Source of the DNA: Neoroseomonas oryzicola
GTDB taxonomy: Bacteria > Pseudomonadota > Alphaproteobacteria > Acetobacterales > Acetobacteraceae
DNA: 64,000 bases
Assembly (NCBI RefSeq): GCF_012163135.1
Contig: NZ_JAAVUP010000003.1
Span: forward strand, 214,283-278,282
Reading direction: 5' to 3'
Translations under genes and position numbers: made by a program
The notes under the pieces: model-generated
What the model saw: the letters and a program-made list of their open reading frames with translations, nothing else
Database searches by the model: none
Told to the model about the DNA's origin: nothing
Shown: one piece after another, positions 25,416 through 33,868 of the stretch
Numbering within the stretch: the stretch's first letter is position 1
How the letters are laid out: each line of letters begins with the position of its first letter

Positions 25416-26057
25416 ATGGTGAACGAAGCGGACCGGCGGCCGATCGCGGCGCGCAACCTTGGCGCGACGCAACGCATGGCCGCGGCGCTGGTGGCGCGCG
25501 GGGCCTCGCCCAACGGCATCTCGGTGGCCGGGATGGTCGCGGGCCTGGGCGCGGGCCTCGCCTTCGCCGCCGTCGCCTGGTGGCCGGGGGTGGCGACCCT
25601 GCTCTGGCTGCTCGGCGCCCTGCTGGTCCAGGCGCGGCTGATGGCGAACCTGCTCGACGGCATGGTCGCGATCGGGCGCGGCGTCGCCTCGCCGGTCGGC
25701 GAGCTCTACAACGAGGTCCCCGACCGGGTCTCCGACACCGCGGTGCTGATGGGGCTCGGCGTGGCCGCCGGGTCGCTGGCGCTGGGCATCGGCGCCGCGC
25801 TCGCCGCCATGCTGACGGCCTATATCCGCACCACCGCGAAGGCCGCCGGCGCCCCGATGGATTTCGCGGGGCCGATGGCCAAGCAGCACCGCATGGCGCT
25901 GGCCACGGGCCTCGCCGTCTGGTGCGCCGTCATCCCCGGCGAGATCGGCGGCCCCGCGGCGGTCTGGGCCGTGCTGGTCGTCATCACGCTGGGGTCGGTG
26001 TTCACCGCCTGGCGGCGCCTCGCCCGCGCCGCCGCCGCGCTGGAGGCGAAGCGATGA
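25416..26057 (+). CDS. CDP-alcohol phosphatidyltransferase-family membrane protein, variant motif
   Basis: The 213-aa protein has several hydrophobic helices and a CDP-alcohol phosphotransferase signature in the cytoplasmic loop around residues 78-105. The usual pattern D-x2-DG-x2-AR-x8-G-x3-D-x3-D appears as NLLDGMVAI, then eight residues, GELYNEVPD. The first and third Asp are Asn and the Arg is Ile, while Asp2 and Asp4 are kept. Such variants are, as I recall, typical of the YnbA branch. It overlaps the next gene by four bases (ATGA), and the three genes to 27741 form an operon for phospholipid headgroup and acyl chemistry. Product unknown. Confidence 0.8.
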   Translation: MVNEADRRPIAARNLGATQRMAAALVARGASPNGISVAGMVAGLGAGLAFAAVAWWPGVATLLWLLGALLVQARLMANLLDGMVAIGRGVASPVGELYNEVPDRVSDTAVLMGLGVAAGSLALGIGAALAAMLTAYIRTTAKAAGAPMDFAGPMAKQHRMALATGLAVWCAVIPGEIGGPAAVWAVLVVITLGSVFTAWRRLARAAAALEAKR

Positions 26058-27031
26058 TCCGCCAGGCCGCCTTCGACCATCCCGTCACCGTCGCGATCGT
26101 CGGCGCGACGGCGGGCGTGCTCGCCTTCGCGGGCCTCGTGATCGGCGTGATGACGCTGCTCGGCCGCGGCACGCCGGAACTGCGGCGCGAATTGTGGCTG
26201 CGCACCGGATCCTGGTGCCTGCTGCTGCCGCTGATGATGGGCCCGGTGCTGCTCGGCCGCGAATGGGTGATCGGCGCGGTGACGCTGCTCGGCATCGCCT
26301 GCCTGCGCGAATTCGACCGCGCCACCGGCCTGTTCCGCGAACCGCTGGTCACCGCCATCGTGGTGATCGGCATCCTGGCCGCGAACTTCGCGGCGCTCGA
26401 CCACTGGTATGGCTTCTTCGTCGCGCTGTGGCCGCTGACGGTCGGCGTCATCACCATCGGCACCATCCCGCTCGACCGCCCGGCGGGCTACGTGCAGCGC
26501 ACGGCGCTCGGCATCCTCGCCTACATGCTGTTCGGCGCCGGCCTCGCGCACCTGTCCTTCATGACCAACGAGCCGGGCTACCGGCCGATCCTGCTGATGC
26601 TGCTGACCACCGTCGCGCTGTCCGACGTCGCCGCCTTCACCTTCGGCAAGCTGATCGGCGGTCCGAAGCTGTGCCCCGCGACCAGCCCGAACAAGTCGAT
26701 CTCGGGCGCGCTCGGCGCGCTGACGGTCACGACCATCCTCGTCGCCACGCTCGCGTCCTTCATCTTCCGCGGCACGCCGATGGCGCAGCCGCACTGGCTG
26801 ATCCTGTTCGGCCTGATGGTCGGCATCGGCGCGCAGGCCGGCGACCTGATGCTGTCCTCGATCAAGCGCGACATCGGCATCAAGGACATGGGCACGATCC
26901 TGCCCGGCCATGGCGGCGTGCTGGATCGCTTCAACTCGCTGCTGCTGGTCGCCCCGGCCGCCTTCCACTTCATCCAGTTCTTCGTCGGCTTCGGCATGGG
27001 CCAGCCGGCGCGGCTGATCACGGGTCCCTGA
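26054..27031 (+). CDS. Phosphatidate cytidylyltransferase (CdsA/YnbB-like)
   Basis: The 325-aa polytopic membrane protein should make CDP-diacylglycerol from CTP and phosphatidate. The CdsA signature is near the C-terminus: SSIKRDIGIKDMGTILPGHGGVLDRFNS. The usual final Asp of the signature (DRxD) is Asn here. About eight hydrophobic segments precede it. Because it is coupled to an atypical CDP-alcohol transferase and a PlsC-like acyltransferase, it is more likely the paralogue dedicated to this operon than the housekeeping CdsA. It overlaps both neighbours (ATGA at each junction). Confidence 0.88.
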   Translation: MIRQAAFDHPVTVAIVGATAGVLAFAGLVIGVMTLLGRGTPELRRELWLRTGSWCLLLPLMMGPVLLGREWVIGAVTLLGIACLREFDRATGLFREPLVTAIVVIGILAANFAALDHWYGFFVALWPLTVGVITIGTIPLDRPAGYVQRTALGILAYMLFGAGLAHLSFMTNEPGYRPILLMLLTTVALSDVAAFTFGKLIGGPKLCPATSPNKSISGALGALTVTTILVATLASFIFRGTPMAQPHWLILFGLMVGIGAQAGDLMLSSIKRDIGIKDMGTILPGHGGVLDRFNSLLLVAPAAFHFIQFFVGFGMGQPARLITGP

Positions 27032-27741
27032 TGGAATTCGACCTCCGCCCCGCACGCGACCACGGGCTCGAGGGCGCCGACCGCCTGAAAAGCCTCTCGC
27101 GCGAGCGCGGCCTCGGCAGCCTGATCCTTGGCCGCGCCTGGCGCACGGTGCTGCGCGGCTACATGCGCGCCTTCCATCGGCTCGAGGTCACGGGGCGCGA
27201 GAACCTGCCCTCGCCGCCCTTCGTCATCGTCGCGAACCATTCGAGCCACCTCGACGCGCTGACGCTGTCCGCCGTGCTGCGGGGCGAGGCCGCGCGCCGC
27301 GCGCATTCGCTCGCGGCCGGCGACACCTTCTTCACCTCGACGCTCGGTTCGGCCTTCGCCGCCTATGCCGTCAACGCGCTGCCGATCTGGCGCAAGCGCA
27401 CCCGCCCCAGCGAGATCGCGACGCTGCGCGAGCGCCTGGTGCAGGATCGCCTCGTCTACATCCTGTTCCCCGAGGGCACGCGCTGCCGCGACGGCGTGAT
27501 GGCCGGCTTCCAGCCCGGCATCGGCGCGCTGGTGGCGGGCACCGAGGTCCCGGTCGTGCCGTGTTTCCTCGACGGCGCCTTCGCCGCCTGGCCGCCGACG
27601 CGGAAATACCCGCGTCCGGGGAAGCTGCGCCTGACCATCGGTGCGCCGGTCCGCGCGCAGGACCTGCCATCGACCCGCGCCGGCTGGGAGGAGACCGCGC
27701 AGCGCTGCGAGGCCGCGGTCCGCGCCCTCGCGGCCCGCTGA
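27031..27741 (+). CDS. PlsC-like 1-acyl-sn-glycerol-3-phosphate acyltransferase
   Basis: The 236-aa membrane-associated acyltransferase has the four AGPAT blocks: block I FVIVANHSSHLDALT (the H-x4-D catalytic motif), block II ALPIWRKRT, block III LVYILFPEGTRCRDG, block IV VPVVPCFLDGAF. It would acylate lysophosphatidate, supplying phosphatidate to the preceding cytidylyltransferase. Its ATG shares a base with the previous stop. The gene ends 22 bp before a palindromic repeat and converges on pgi. Confidence 0.9.
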   Translation: MEFDLRPARDHGLEGADRLKSLSRERGLGSLILGRAWRTVLRGYMRAFHRLEVTGRENLPSPPFVIVANHSSHLDALTLSAVLRGEAARRAHSLAAGDTFFTSTLGSAFAAYAVNALPIWRKRTRPSEIATLRERLVQDRLVYILFPEGTRCRDGVMAGFQPGIGALVAGTEVPVVPCFLDGAFAAWPPTRKYPRPGKLRLTIGAPVRAQDLPSTRAGWEETAQRCEAAVRALAAR

Positions 27742-27763
27742 AAACGGCCCCCCGCCCGCGCTC

Positions 27764-27829
27764 CCGAAAACCGGTTTCCAAAGGCCCTTCGGCCTTTGGC
27801 GGGGGAGTCCGAGGGGGCGGCGCCCCCTC
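27764..27829. repeat. REP-like palindromic element, copy C
   Basis: ACCGGT is followed by the hairpin CCAAAGGCCCTTCGGCCTTTGG, a CGGGGGAG linker and the hairpin GAGGGGGCGGCGCCCCCTC. It is the closest relative of one half of copy A and lies between convergent plsC-like and pgi genes. Confidence 0.85.
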
Positions 27830-27836
27830 GTGTCCC

Positions 27837-29462
27837 TCACCCCCCCTGCAGCCGCCGGATCTCCGCGATCATCGGCGCCGTCGCCGCATCCTGCGGCGCG
27901 TCCTGGCCTTCCAGCGCCGGCAGGATGTGCCCCGCCAGAACCTTCCCCAGCTCCACGCCCCATTGGTCGAAGGGATTGATCCCCCACAGCGCGCCGAGGC
28001 TCGCCACCTTGTGCTCGTACAGCGCGACGAGCTGCCCCAGCGTGAAGGCATCGAGCCGCGGCAGCAGGACCAGCGTGCTCGGCCGGTCGCCGGGGAAGAC
28101 CCGGTGGGGCTTCAGCCGCGCGATCTCCGCCTCGCTGCGCCCGGCGGCGCGCATCTCGGCCTCCACCGCCGCGGCGTCCTTCCCGCGCAGCAGCGCCTCG
28201 GCCTGCGCCAGCCCGTTGGCGAGCAGCTTGCGATGGCTGTCGGCGAAGGGATGGTCGGGGTTCGCGACCAGGATGATATCCGCCGGCACCGGCGTCGTGC
28301 CCTGGTGGATCAGCTGCATGAAGGAATGCTGCGCGTTGGTTCCGGGTTCCCCGAACACCACGGGCCCCGAGGCCCGCGCGAGCGCGCCGCCATCCAGCCC
28401 GACGCGCTTGCCGAGGCTCTCCATCTCGAGCTGCTGCAGATGCGCCGGGAGCCGCGCGAGACGTTCGTCGTAGGGCAGCACCGCGCGCGTCGGGTAGCGC
28501 AGCCCATTCACATGCCAGACCTCGGCCAGGGCCATCAGCACCGGCAGGTTGTCCGCGAGCGGCGCCGCGAGGAAATGCGCATCCATCGTCCGCGCGCCGG
28601 CGAGCAGCCGCTCGAAGGCGGGCCAGCCCAGCGCGAGCGCCAGCGACAGCCCGATCGCGCTCCACATGGAAAACCGCCCGCCCACCCAGTCGCGGAAGCC
28701 GAAGACGCGGTCGGGCGCGATGCCGAAGGCGGCCGTCGCGGCCAGGTTGGTCGAAAGTGCCGCGAGATGCGCCCCCGCCCCGCCCTCGCCCAGTGCCTCG
28801 ACCAGCCAGGCGCGCACCAGCGCGGCATTGGCCATCGTCTCCTGGGTGGTGAAGGTCTTGGACGCGACCAGCACCAGCGTGCGCGCGGGGTCGAGCCGCG
28901 CGCGGACCTCCTGCCAGGCATGGGCGTCGACATTCGCGAGGTAATGCGCCCGCATCGGGCAGGCGGGCGTCCACAGCGCCCGCGCCGCCATGGCGGGCCC
29001 GAGGTCCGACCCGCCGATGCCGATGTTCAGCACATCGGTGAAGCGCTGCCCGGTCGCGCCCTTCAGCGTCCCGTCATGCACGCGCCCCACGAAGCCGTGC
29101 ATTGCCGCGAGCGTCGCCTGCACCTCCGCCGCCGCATCCTCCTCCCCGGCGCGGAAGGGCGTGCTCACGGCCCCGCGCAGCGCCATGTGCAGGGCCGCGC
29201 GGCGCTCCGTCGCATTGACCGGCGCGCCCGCCGCCATGCGGTCGCGGAAGCCCACGACATCCGTCGCGCGCGCCAGGTCCAGCAGCGCGTCCATCACGCC
29301 CGGCGAGATCGCCGTGCGCGACAGGTCCACCAGCACATCCCCCGCGCGGCGGGACATGCGCGCGAAGCGCCCCGGATCGGCGTCGAACAGCGGGCGGATC
29401 GCCGCCGCCCCGGGGCGGCGGGCGAGGGCATCGAGGGCGGACCAGGCGGCGTCGGGCGTCAT
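27837..29462 (-). CDS. pgi: Glucose-6-phosphate isomerase
   Basis: The 541-aa enzyme interconverts glucose-6-phosphate and fructose-6-phosphate. Diagnostic motifs are VLNIGIGGSDLGPAMAARAL, LVASKTFTTQETMANA (phosphate-binding SKTFTTxET), DWVGGRFSMWSAIGLSLAL (signature 1 region), the catalytic Glu segment FGEPGTNAQHSFMQLIHQG and GINPFDQWGVELGKVL (signature 2, catalytic Lys). Length is normal. The ATG at 29462 is the best start; a GTG five codons upstream is possible. The gene is divergent from the PASTA-like protein gene. Confidence 0.97.
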   Translation of the reverse strand: MTPDAAWSALDALARRPGAAAIRPLFDADPGRFARMSRRAGDVLVDLSRTAISPGVMDALLDLARATDVVGFRDRMAAGAPVNATERRAALHMALRGAVSTPFRAGEEDAAAEVQATLAAMHGFVGRVHDGTLKGATGQRFTDVLNIGIGGSDLGPAMAARALWTPACPMRAHYLANVDAHAWQEVRARLDPARTLVLVASKTFTTQETMANAALVRAWLVEALGEGGAGAHLAALSTNLAATAAFGIAPDRVFGFRDWVGGRFSMWSAIGLSLALALGWPAFERLLAGARTMDAHFLAAPLADNLPVLMALAEVWHVNGLRYPTRAVLPYDERLARLPAHLQQLEMESLGKRVGLDGGALARASGPVVFGEPGTNAQHSFMQLIHQGTTPVPADIILVANPDHPFADSHRKLLANGLAQAEALLRGKDAAAVEAEMRAAGRSEAEIARLKPHRVFPGDRPSTLVLLPRLDAFTLGQLVALYEHKVASLGALWGINPFDQWGVELGKVLAGHILPALEGQDAPQDAATAPMIAEIRRLQGG

Positions 29463-29658
29463 GGCGGTTCCTGTCACGCGGTCATCCTGCCATGGGCACG
29501 GCCCCGCGCGCAGGCCCCACGAGATCAGCCGGATGTGGCGCCGCCATGGCGCGTGAAGCGCTTCGTCGCCCGCCCTGCCCGCGTCCCCGACCATGGCGGC
29601 GCCTTCTCGCGGGACCGTGGCTTGCCCATCCCCGCGCCCCATGATCTTCGGTGAACCG

Positions 29659-30513
29659 ATGACGAAATGCCTCCGCCGCCTCGCCGCGCTGCTCGCGCCG
29701 GTGCTTCTCGCCGCCCCCGCCATCGCGCAGGGCCCGGCTGCCACCACCATGGCCTCGGGCGGCGTCGGGCTGCGCTCCGAGGTCGCGGCGCTGCGCATCG
29801 TCGCGGCGCAGCGACTGCCGCGCTCCCCGGTCGGGGAGCGGCCCGACTTCTGCCGGCACCTCTTCGCCACCGCGCGCACGCCCGCCGGCGGCCAGGTCAT
29901 CGCCGCCGGCTGGGCGGTGACGCGCGAAGCCGCCTTCGGCCCCTACCAGGCCGTCTCCTTCGTGCGTGGCGCGGAGCCGGGGACCAGCGGCACCTGCCGC
30001 ATGCTCGACGGCAATGTCGCGATCTTCCGCGGCACGGATCTCGTCGCCATCGTCTATGCGCCGGGCGGCGGCGACGCGATCGGCAGCGTCAGCGCCTTCG
30101 GCGGCGACGCGCTGCGGATCTGGAGCGGGGATTTCCTCGGCCAGCCGGTCGCTGACCTGCAGGTCGGCGCCGATGGCGGCATCGCCGTCCGGCCGCTCGC
30201 CGCCGAGGAACGCGTCTGCGGCGGCCGTGCCGTGGTGCCCAACGTCTACGGCCGCCCGATCAACGAGGCGCGCGCGATCCTGCAGCGCAGCGGCTGGACG
30301 CCGGTGCCGCCGCAGGCGCGCGACGGCAACGACAGCCGCGTGAGCGACCTGGTCCGCCGCGGCGTCCCGGAGGTCGAGGACTGCTCCGGCACCGGCTTCG
30401 GCTTCTGCGCGTACAGCTACGGCGGCGCGGCGGGGACGCTCAGCGTGACGACGGTGGGGGACAATGATTTTCCGGCGGTCGCCGGGTACAGCGTGCGCTG
30501 CCGGCTTGGCTGA
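29659..30513 (+). CDS. Secreted protein with PASTA-like domain
   Basis: The 284-aa precursor has a signal peptide (MTKCLRRLAALLAPVLLAAPAIAQ) and no transmembrane segment afterwards. The first part (about 30-185) is an unknown beta-rich domain with paired Cys. Around residues 190-230, CGGRAVVPNVYGRPINEARAILQRSGWTPVPP matches the PASTA pattern (VPNVxGxxxxxAxxxLxxxG), which in other proteins binds peptidoglycan or beta-lactams. The tail has several Cys (EDCSGTGFGFCAYSY) that may form disulfides. A cell-wall role is inference. Its 3' end lies just outside the left end of the integrated element; the serine-recombinase frame runs antisense into its last codons. Confidence 0.7.
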   Translation: MTKCLRRLAALLAPVLLAAPAIAQGPAATTMASGGVGLRSEVAALRIVAAQRLPRSPVGERPDFCRHLFATARTPAGGQVIAAGWAVTREAAFGPYQAVSFVRGAEPGTSGTCRMLDGNVAIFRGTDLVAIVYAPGGGDAIGSVSAFGGDALRIWSGDFLGQPVADLQVGADGGIAVRPLAAEERVCGGRAVVPNVYGRPINEARAILQRSGWTPVPPQARDGNDSRVSDLVRRGVPEVEDCSGTGFGFCAYSYGGAAGTLSVTTVGDNDFPAVAGYSVRCRLG

Positions 30514-32176
30514 GGCTGACTGGAGGGGCGCTGCCCCCTGAGTCCGCCTTTGCCGAACCGGTGGACAGAGCGTTGAGGACGCCGCCGACGGTGGTGTCCT
30601 CCTGGGTCAGATTAACGCCGCCGGCGCGGAGCAGCTCGACGAGTTGACCCACCAGTTCAATCTCGGGTGGGTCGTCCGGCCCTTGTCCGGGGCTGACGAT
30701 GACCTTGTCGATGAGGGCGCGGGCGGCCTCCAACACCTCTGGGTCCTCTCGCCCTTCGATCGCGGTCCGTAGCACGGCGACCCGATCGGCGTAGACCTCG
30801 GCGAGATTGGGATGCAACGCGGGTGCCGGGGCCGGCTGGTCCTTCAGCGCCGCCAGCAACTGCCCGCGACGGGACTCCAGTTCCTCCAGCTTCCGCTGCA
30901 CGCCGGGCGCCCGCACGCCCTCGGCGATGGCCTCGACGAGGTTGTCCAGCTTTCTCTGGATTGCTTGCAATTCGAGCCTGTGCGCCGCGGTCGCGGCCGA
31001 GGCCTCCGCCTGGGCCCCGTTCCACGCCTCGACGAACGCTCGGCAGAACGCGGCGACGAGGTCGGGGCGCATGAGCCGGGAGCCCAGCGCCTCCATGATC
31101 ATCGCCTCGAGCTTTGGTCGCCGGACCCGGCGGGTGTTGGAGCAGCCCTTGCCGCGCCGGGCGCGCTGGCAGCCGAGGTAGTCCCTCCCCAGGGCGGCGA
31201 AGGTGCCCCCGCAGGTGCCGCACACCACCTTGCCGGTCACGAGGTGCTTCGGCCGCCGGCGTTCCCAGAACGCGGGAATGGCCCCGTCGCTTTCCCGGGC
31301 GACCTCCTGGGACAGACGCGCCTGGGCACGCTCCCAGAGCGTGTCGTCGATGATGCGCAGCCCGGGCACATCCGCCTCGACCACCTCCTCGGGAGGACGC
31401 TTGCGGCGGACGTGGCGCCCGGTCAGCGGATCGCGTGGCTGGTGGCTGCGGTTCCAGCGCAGCCGGCCGGCGTAGATCGGATTGCGCAGGATGCCGTCGC
31501 CGCGCTGGGCGCGGCCGCGGATGCCGGTGTCGTACCAGGGCGTTCCCGCCGGGCCGGGGATGCCCTCGGCATTCAGCGCCGCTGCGATGGTGCGGGGGCT
31601 GGGGCCGGCGACGTAGTCGCCAAAGATGCGGCGGACCACGGCAGCCTCGGCCGGGTCGATCTCCCGGAGGCCTCGCACCGGCTCGCCCTGGTCGTCGAAC
31701 CGGCGGACCTTGCGATAGCCGTAGGGCGGGGCGCCGAACGCAAAGCCCTTGCGGACCCTGCCCACCTGCCCGCGATGGGTCTTGGCGGCGAGGTCCTTGA
31801 GGTAGAGGGCGCCCATGGTGCCCTTGAGACCGACATGGAGCTCGGAGATCTCGCCCTCGGCGAGGGTGACAATGCGCACCTGGCAGAACGTCGCCTGCTT
31901 GTGGAACGCCGCGACGTGCTCGAGGTCGCGGGAGAACCGGTCGAGGCTTTCGGCGAGGACGATGTCGGCCTTGCCGGTGCGGATGGCCTCCAGCAGGCCC
32001 TGGTAACCCGGCCGGAGCAACGTGGCCCCGGAGATGGCGGCGTCCGAGAACTGGCCGACGATGGTCCAGCCCTCGCGTGCGGCGCGCTCGTGGCAGATCC
32101 GGAACTGGTCCTCGATGGAGGCGGCGCTCTGCAGGTCGCTCGAGAACCGCGCGTAGATCAGGCAGCGCACGGTCAT
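30440..32176 (-). CDS. Large serine recombinase
   Basis: The 578-aa recombinase has an N-terminal resolvase domain (LIYARFSSDLQSAASIEDQ, catalytic Ser12; VLAESLDRFSRDLEH), a recombinase domain (residues about 165-290, PPYGYRKV, ILRNPIYAGRLRWNRS), a zinc-ribbon (VCGTCGG, then CQRARRGKGCSN) and a coiled-coil region (about 395-450). These are the domains of phage-type large serine integrases that join attachment sites. The frame crosses the element boundary near 30540, so the last 33 or so residues come from host flank, and the stop lies antisense inside the PASTA-like gene. The ATG overlaps the preceding recombinase stop (ATGA). Confidence 0.92.
   Translation of the reverse strand: MTVRCLIYARFSSDLQSAASIEDQFRICHERAAREGWTIVGQFSDAAISGATLLRPGYQGLLEAIRTGKADIVLAESLDRFSRDLEHVAAFHKQATFCQVRIVTLAEGEISELHVGLKGTMGALYLKDLAAKTHRGQVGRVRKGFAFGAPPYGYRKVRRFDDQGEPVRGLREIDPAEAAVVRRIFGDYVAGPSPRTIAAALNAEGIPGPAGTPWYDTGIRGRAQRGDGILRNPIYAGRLRWNRSHQPRDPLTGRHVRRKRPPEEVVEADVPGLRIIDDTLWERAQARLSQEVARESDGAIPAFWERRRPKHLVTGKVVCGTCGGTFAALGRDYLGCQRARRGKGCSNTRRVRRPKLEAMIMEALGSRLMRPDLVAAFCRAFVEAWNGAQAEASAATAAHRLELQAIQRKLDNLVEAIAEGVRAPGVQRKLEELESRRGQLLAALKDQPAPAPALHPNLAEVYADRVAVLRTAIEGREDPEVLEAARALIDKVIVSPGQGPDDPPEIELVGQLVELLRAGGVNLTQEDTTVGGVLNALSTGSAKADSGGSAPPVSLSQAGSARCTRRPPENHCPPPSSR
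30521..30538. repeat. REP-like element, left half (copy D, interrupted)
   Basis: TGGAGGGGCGCTGCCCCC is the first hairpin of the REP-like element. It stops exactly where the integrated element begins; the expected continuation (CTCC, AGGCCTCCCCGCC and the next hairpin) is found at 48409, on the other side of the element. Confidence 0.75.
30537..30559 (+). repeat. Left terminal inverted repeat of the element
   Basis: Read outward on the minus strand it begins GGTTCGG and ends CAGG. An ungapped comparison with 48386-48408 gives 16 of 23 identities, including GGTTCGG at the inner end and CAGG at the outer end. Confidence 0.65.
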
Positions 32177-33294
32177 GGCGCCTTCCGGCGGGTTTGCCGG
32201 GCCGCGCCCTTCGCGCGGCCCCGCCAGCCATAGTGCGAGGCGGCAAGCGACCAGGTCTCCTTGCGCAGGCCAGCGATGCGGACGCCATGGCGGCGCAGCG
32301 CCTCAGTGCCGCGGGACTTCAGGTAGTGGTCGATGGAGACCTGCGGGTCGTGCCCGAGGGCAGCCCCGGCGTCGAGCGCCAGTTCCGGGGAGATCATGGA
32401 GGCCGTGGTGCGCAGGCACTTGCGAAACCAGTGCGGCCCCTCCTCGCGCCCGAACCAGGCCTTGGTCCGCCGGCGGACGACCTTGCCGAGATCAAGCGCC
32501 GACAACGCCCTGCCCCTGGTGCCGATCCAAACGGCGGCGCTGAACGCGCTGCCCGGGAGGCTGGGACGGACGTCCGAAAGATAGCGATCGAACACGGGAA
32601 CCAGCTCGGGATGCATGTCGTAGCTCATGAACACCTTGGTCTTGGTGTCCTTCTCGCCGAAGTGCAGACGGTATCCAGCCTCGGTCCGGACGATGTTCTC
32701 GCCGATCTCCATGGCGCTGACGGAGCGGATGCGAGGGCCGTGGGCGGCGAGCAGCCCGAGCAGCGCGGCATCGCGCACCGCAACCCGACCCCGGGCGTAG
32801 CCCCGTCCCTCGCAGCCTGCCCGGAACAGATCGAGGGCGCGGGCCAGGAGTTCGCGAGAGTCGCGGACCTCGCACCAGCGCGGCTTCGGCTTCAGCAAGC
32901 GGCGCAGGGAGCGCCCGCCGGGTTGGAGGATGAACCCGACATCGGCAGCGGGATCGATCAGGGCGAGGCAGCGCTGCAGGTCGCGCAGGCGGCCGTGGAT
33001 GGTGGTGCCGCGATTGCCACGCCCCCGCTGGTCGGCGATCCAGCTGTCGAGCCGGGCCCGGGTCGCACGGGCAGCCGGCGAGGCCAGCGGATCGAGCTCG
33101 CCGCGGCGCCGGAGGTAGTGGAGCCACACGCCATAGGCCTCGCGGATCTTGCGCCGGGCGAAGTCACCGAGTTCGAGAGAGGCGCCATTCTCGTCGAACG
33201 GGCTGTCAGCGGCAGAGAACGCGCCTTCCCATGCCGCGCGGTCCTCCGCGGGCCAGTCCGCCAGCCCGAGGGACCAGACGCGCGCCCGCGTCAC
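32173..33294 (-). CDS. Tyrosine recombinase / site-specific integrase
   Basis: The 373-aa protein has a core-binding N-terminal half (TTIHGRLRDLQRCLALIDP) and a C-terminal catalytic domain with a full tyrosine-recombinase set: Arg I in AAHGPRIRSV (about 188), Lys in GEKDTKTK (about 218), HWFRK (His288-x2-Arg291), GHDP (His315) and nucleophile Tyr324 in SIDHYLKSRG. The GTG start overlaps the upstream integrase stop, and its own stop overlaps the serine-recombinase start, so three recombinase genes are translationally coupled. It appears intact. Confidence 0.88.
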   Translation of the reverse strand: MTRARVWSLGLADWPAEDRAAWEGAFSAADSPFDENGASLELGDFARRKIREAYGVWLHYLRRRGELDPLASPAARATRARLDSWIADQRGRGNRGTTIHGRLRDLQRCLALIDPAADVGFILQPGGRSLRRLLKPKPRWCEVRDSRELLARALDLFRAGCEGRGYARGRVAVRDAALLGLLAAHGPRIRSVSAMEIGENIVRTEAGYRLHFGEKDTKTKVFMSYDMHPELVPVFDRYLSDVRPSLPGSAFSAAVWIGTRGRALSALDLGKVVRRRTKAWFGREEGPHWFRKCLRTTASMISPELALDAGAALGHDPQVSIDHYLKSRGTEALRRHGVRIAGLRKETWSLAASHYGWRGRAKGAARQTRRKAP

Positions 33295-33733
33295 TGGCGG
33301 CGCCCCCGCTTGCGGCCGGCCACACCCGGCGGCAGCGGCGCCAGTGGCGGCATCACGCCGCGGTTGCGTTTGGCAAATCCCGCATCGGCGATGAACCGGG
33401 TGCGCCGGCGCTCCGTGGTGAGGACCTCGGTGAGACGGGCGATCGCCCCCTTCGGCGCCCAGGAGGCGTAGAACCGCATCGAGGTATCGAAGGTCGTGTG
33501 ACCGAGGACGAGGCGCAGATCCTCGATCGCGTGCGGATTGGCGCCGAGGATGAACGCGCCGGCGAGCGCCCGGAACTGGTGCGTCGACATCCTGACGCCG
33601 ACGCTGCGATGGATGGCCAGGCTGATCGCATTGCCGAGGCCCCCCTTGTGGCGCGGCTGGTCGAGATGCGCCTTGGAGGGGAACAGCCAGTCGCTTCCGG
33701 CATTCGGCAGCAGGGGCCGGTAGTGGCGGATGG
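33291..33733 (-). pseudogene. 5'-truncated tyrosine recombinase (catalytic C-terminus only)
   Basis: The frame ending at 33291 encodes LLPNAGSDWLFPSKAHLDQPRHKGGLGNA..., then MSTHQFRALAG (the His-x2-Arg box), LVLGHTTFDTSMRFYAS (His and nucleophile Tyr) and a basic tail. This is the end of a tyrosine recombinase. Upstream, the frame meets a stop at about 33734-33736 and the core-binding domain and Arg I are missing. The only ATG (33590) would give a 99-aa fragment. Its stop is coupled (GTGA) to the intact tyrosine recombinase, so it was once the first gene of a three-recombinase operon. Confidence 0.75.
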
Positions 33734-33868
33734 CCTACACGAAACAGCACGCGGATCCTGCCGCCGAAAATCGTCGAACGCGACGTCGGCAACGCCCAAG
33801 GCCAGGAAAATGCTGGCGCCGCAGCGTGGATCGAAAACATCCATCAGCCCGCCAACGACACCACCCAC
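33734..33868 (-). pseudogene. 5' fragment of an unknown gene abutting the truncated integrase
   Basis: An ATG at 33868 opens a frame, MGGVVGGLMDVFDPRCGASIFLALGVADVAFDDF, whose composition looks protein-like. It then runs into the integrase remnant in the wrong frame and becomes Ser/Arg-rich. I read this as the start of another gene joined by deletion to the integrase remnant near 33735. The family is not recognised. Confidence 0.35.
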
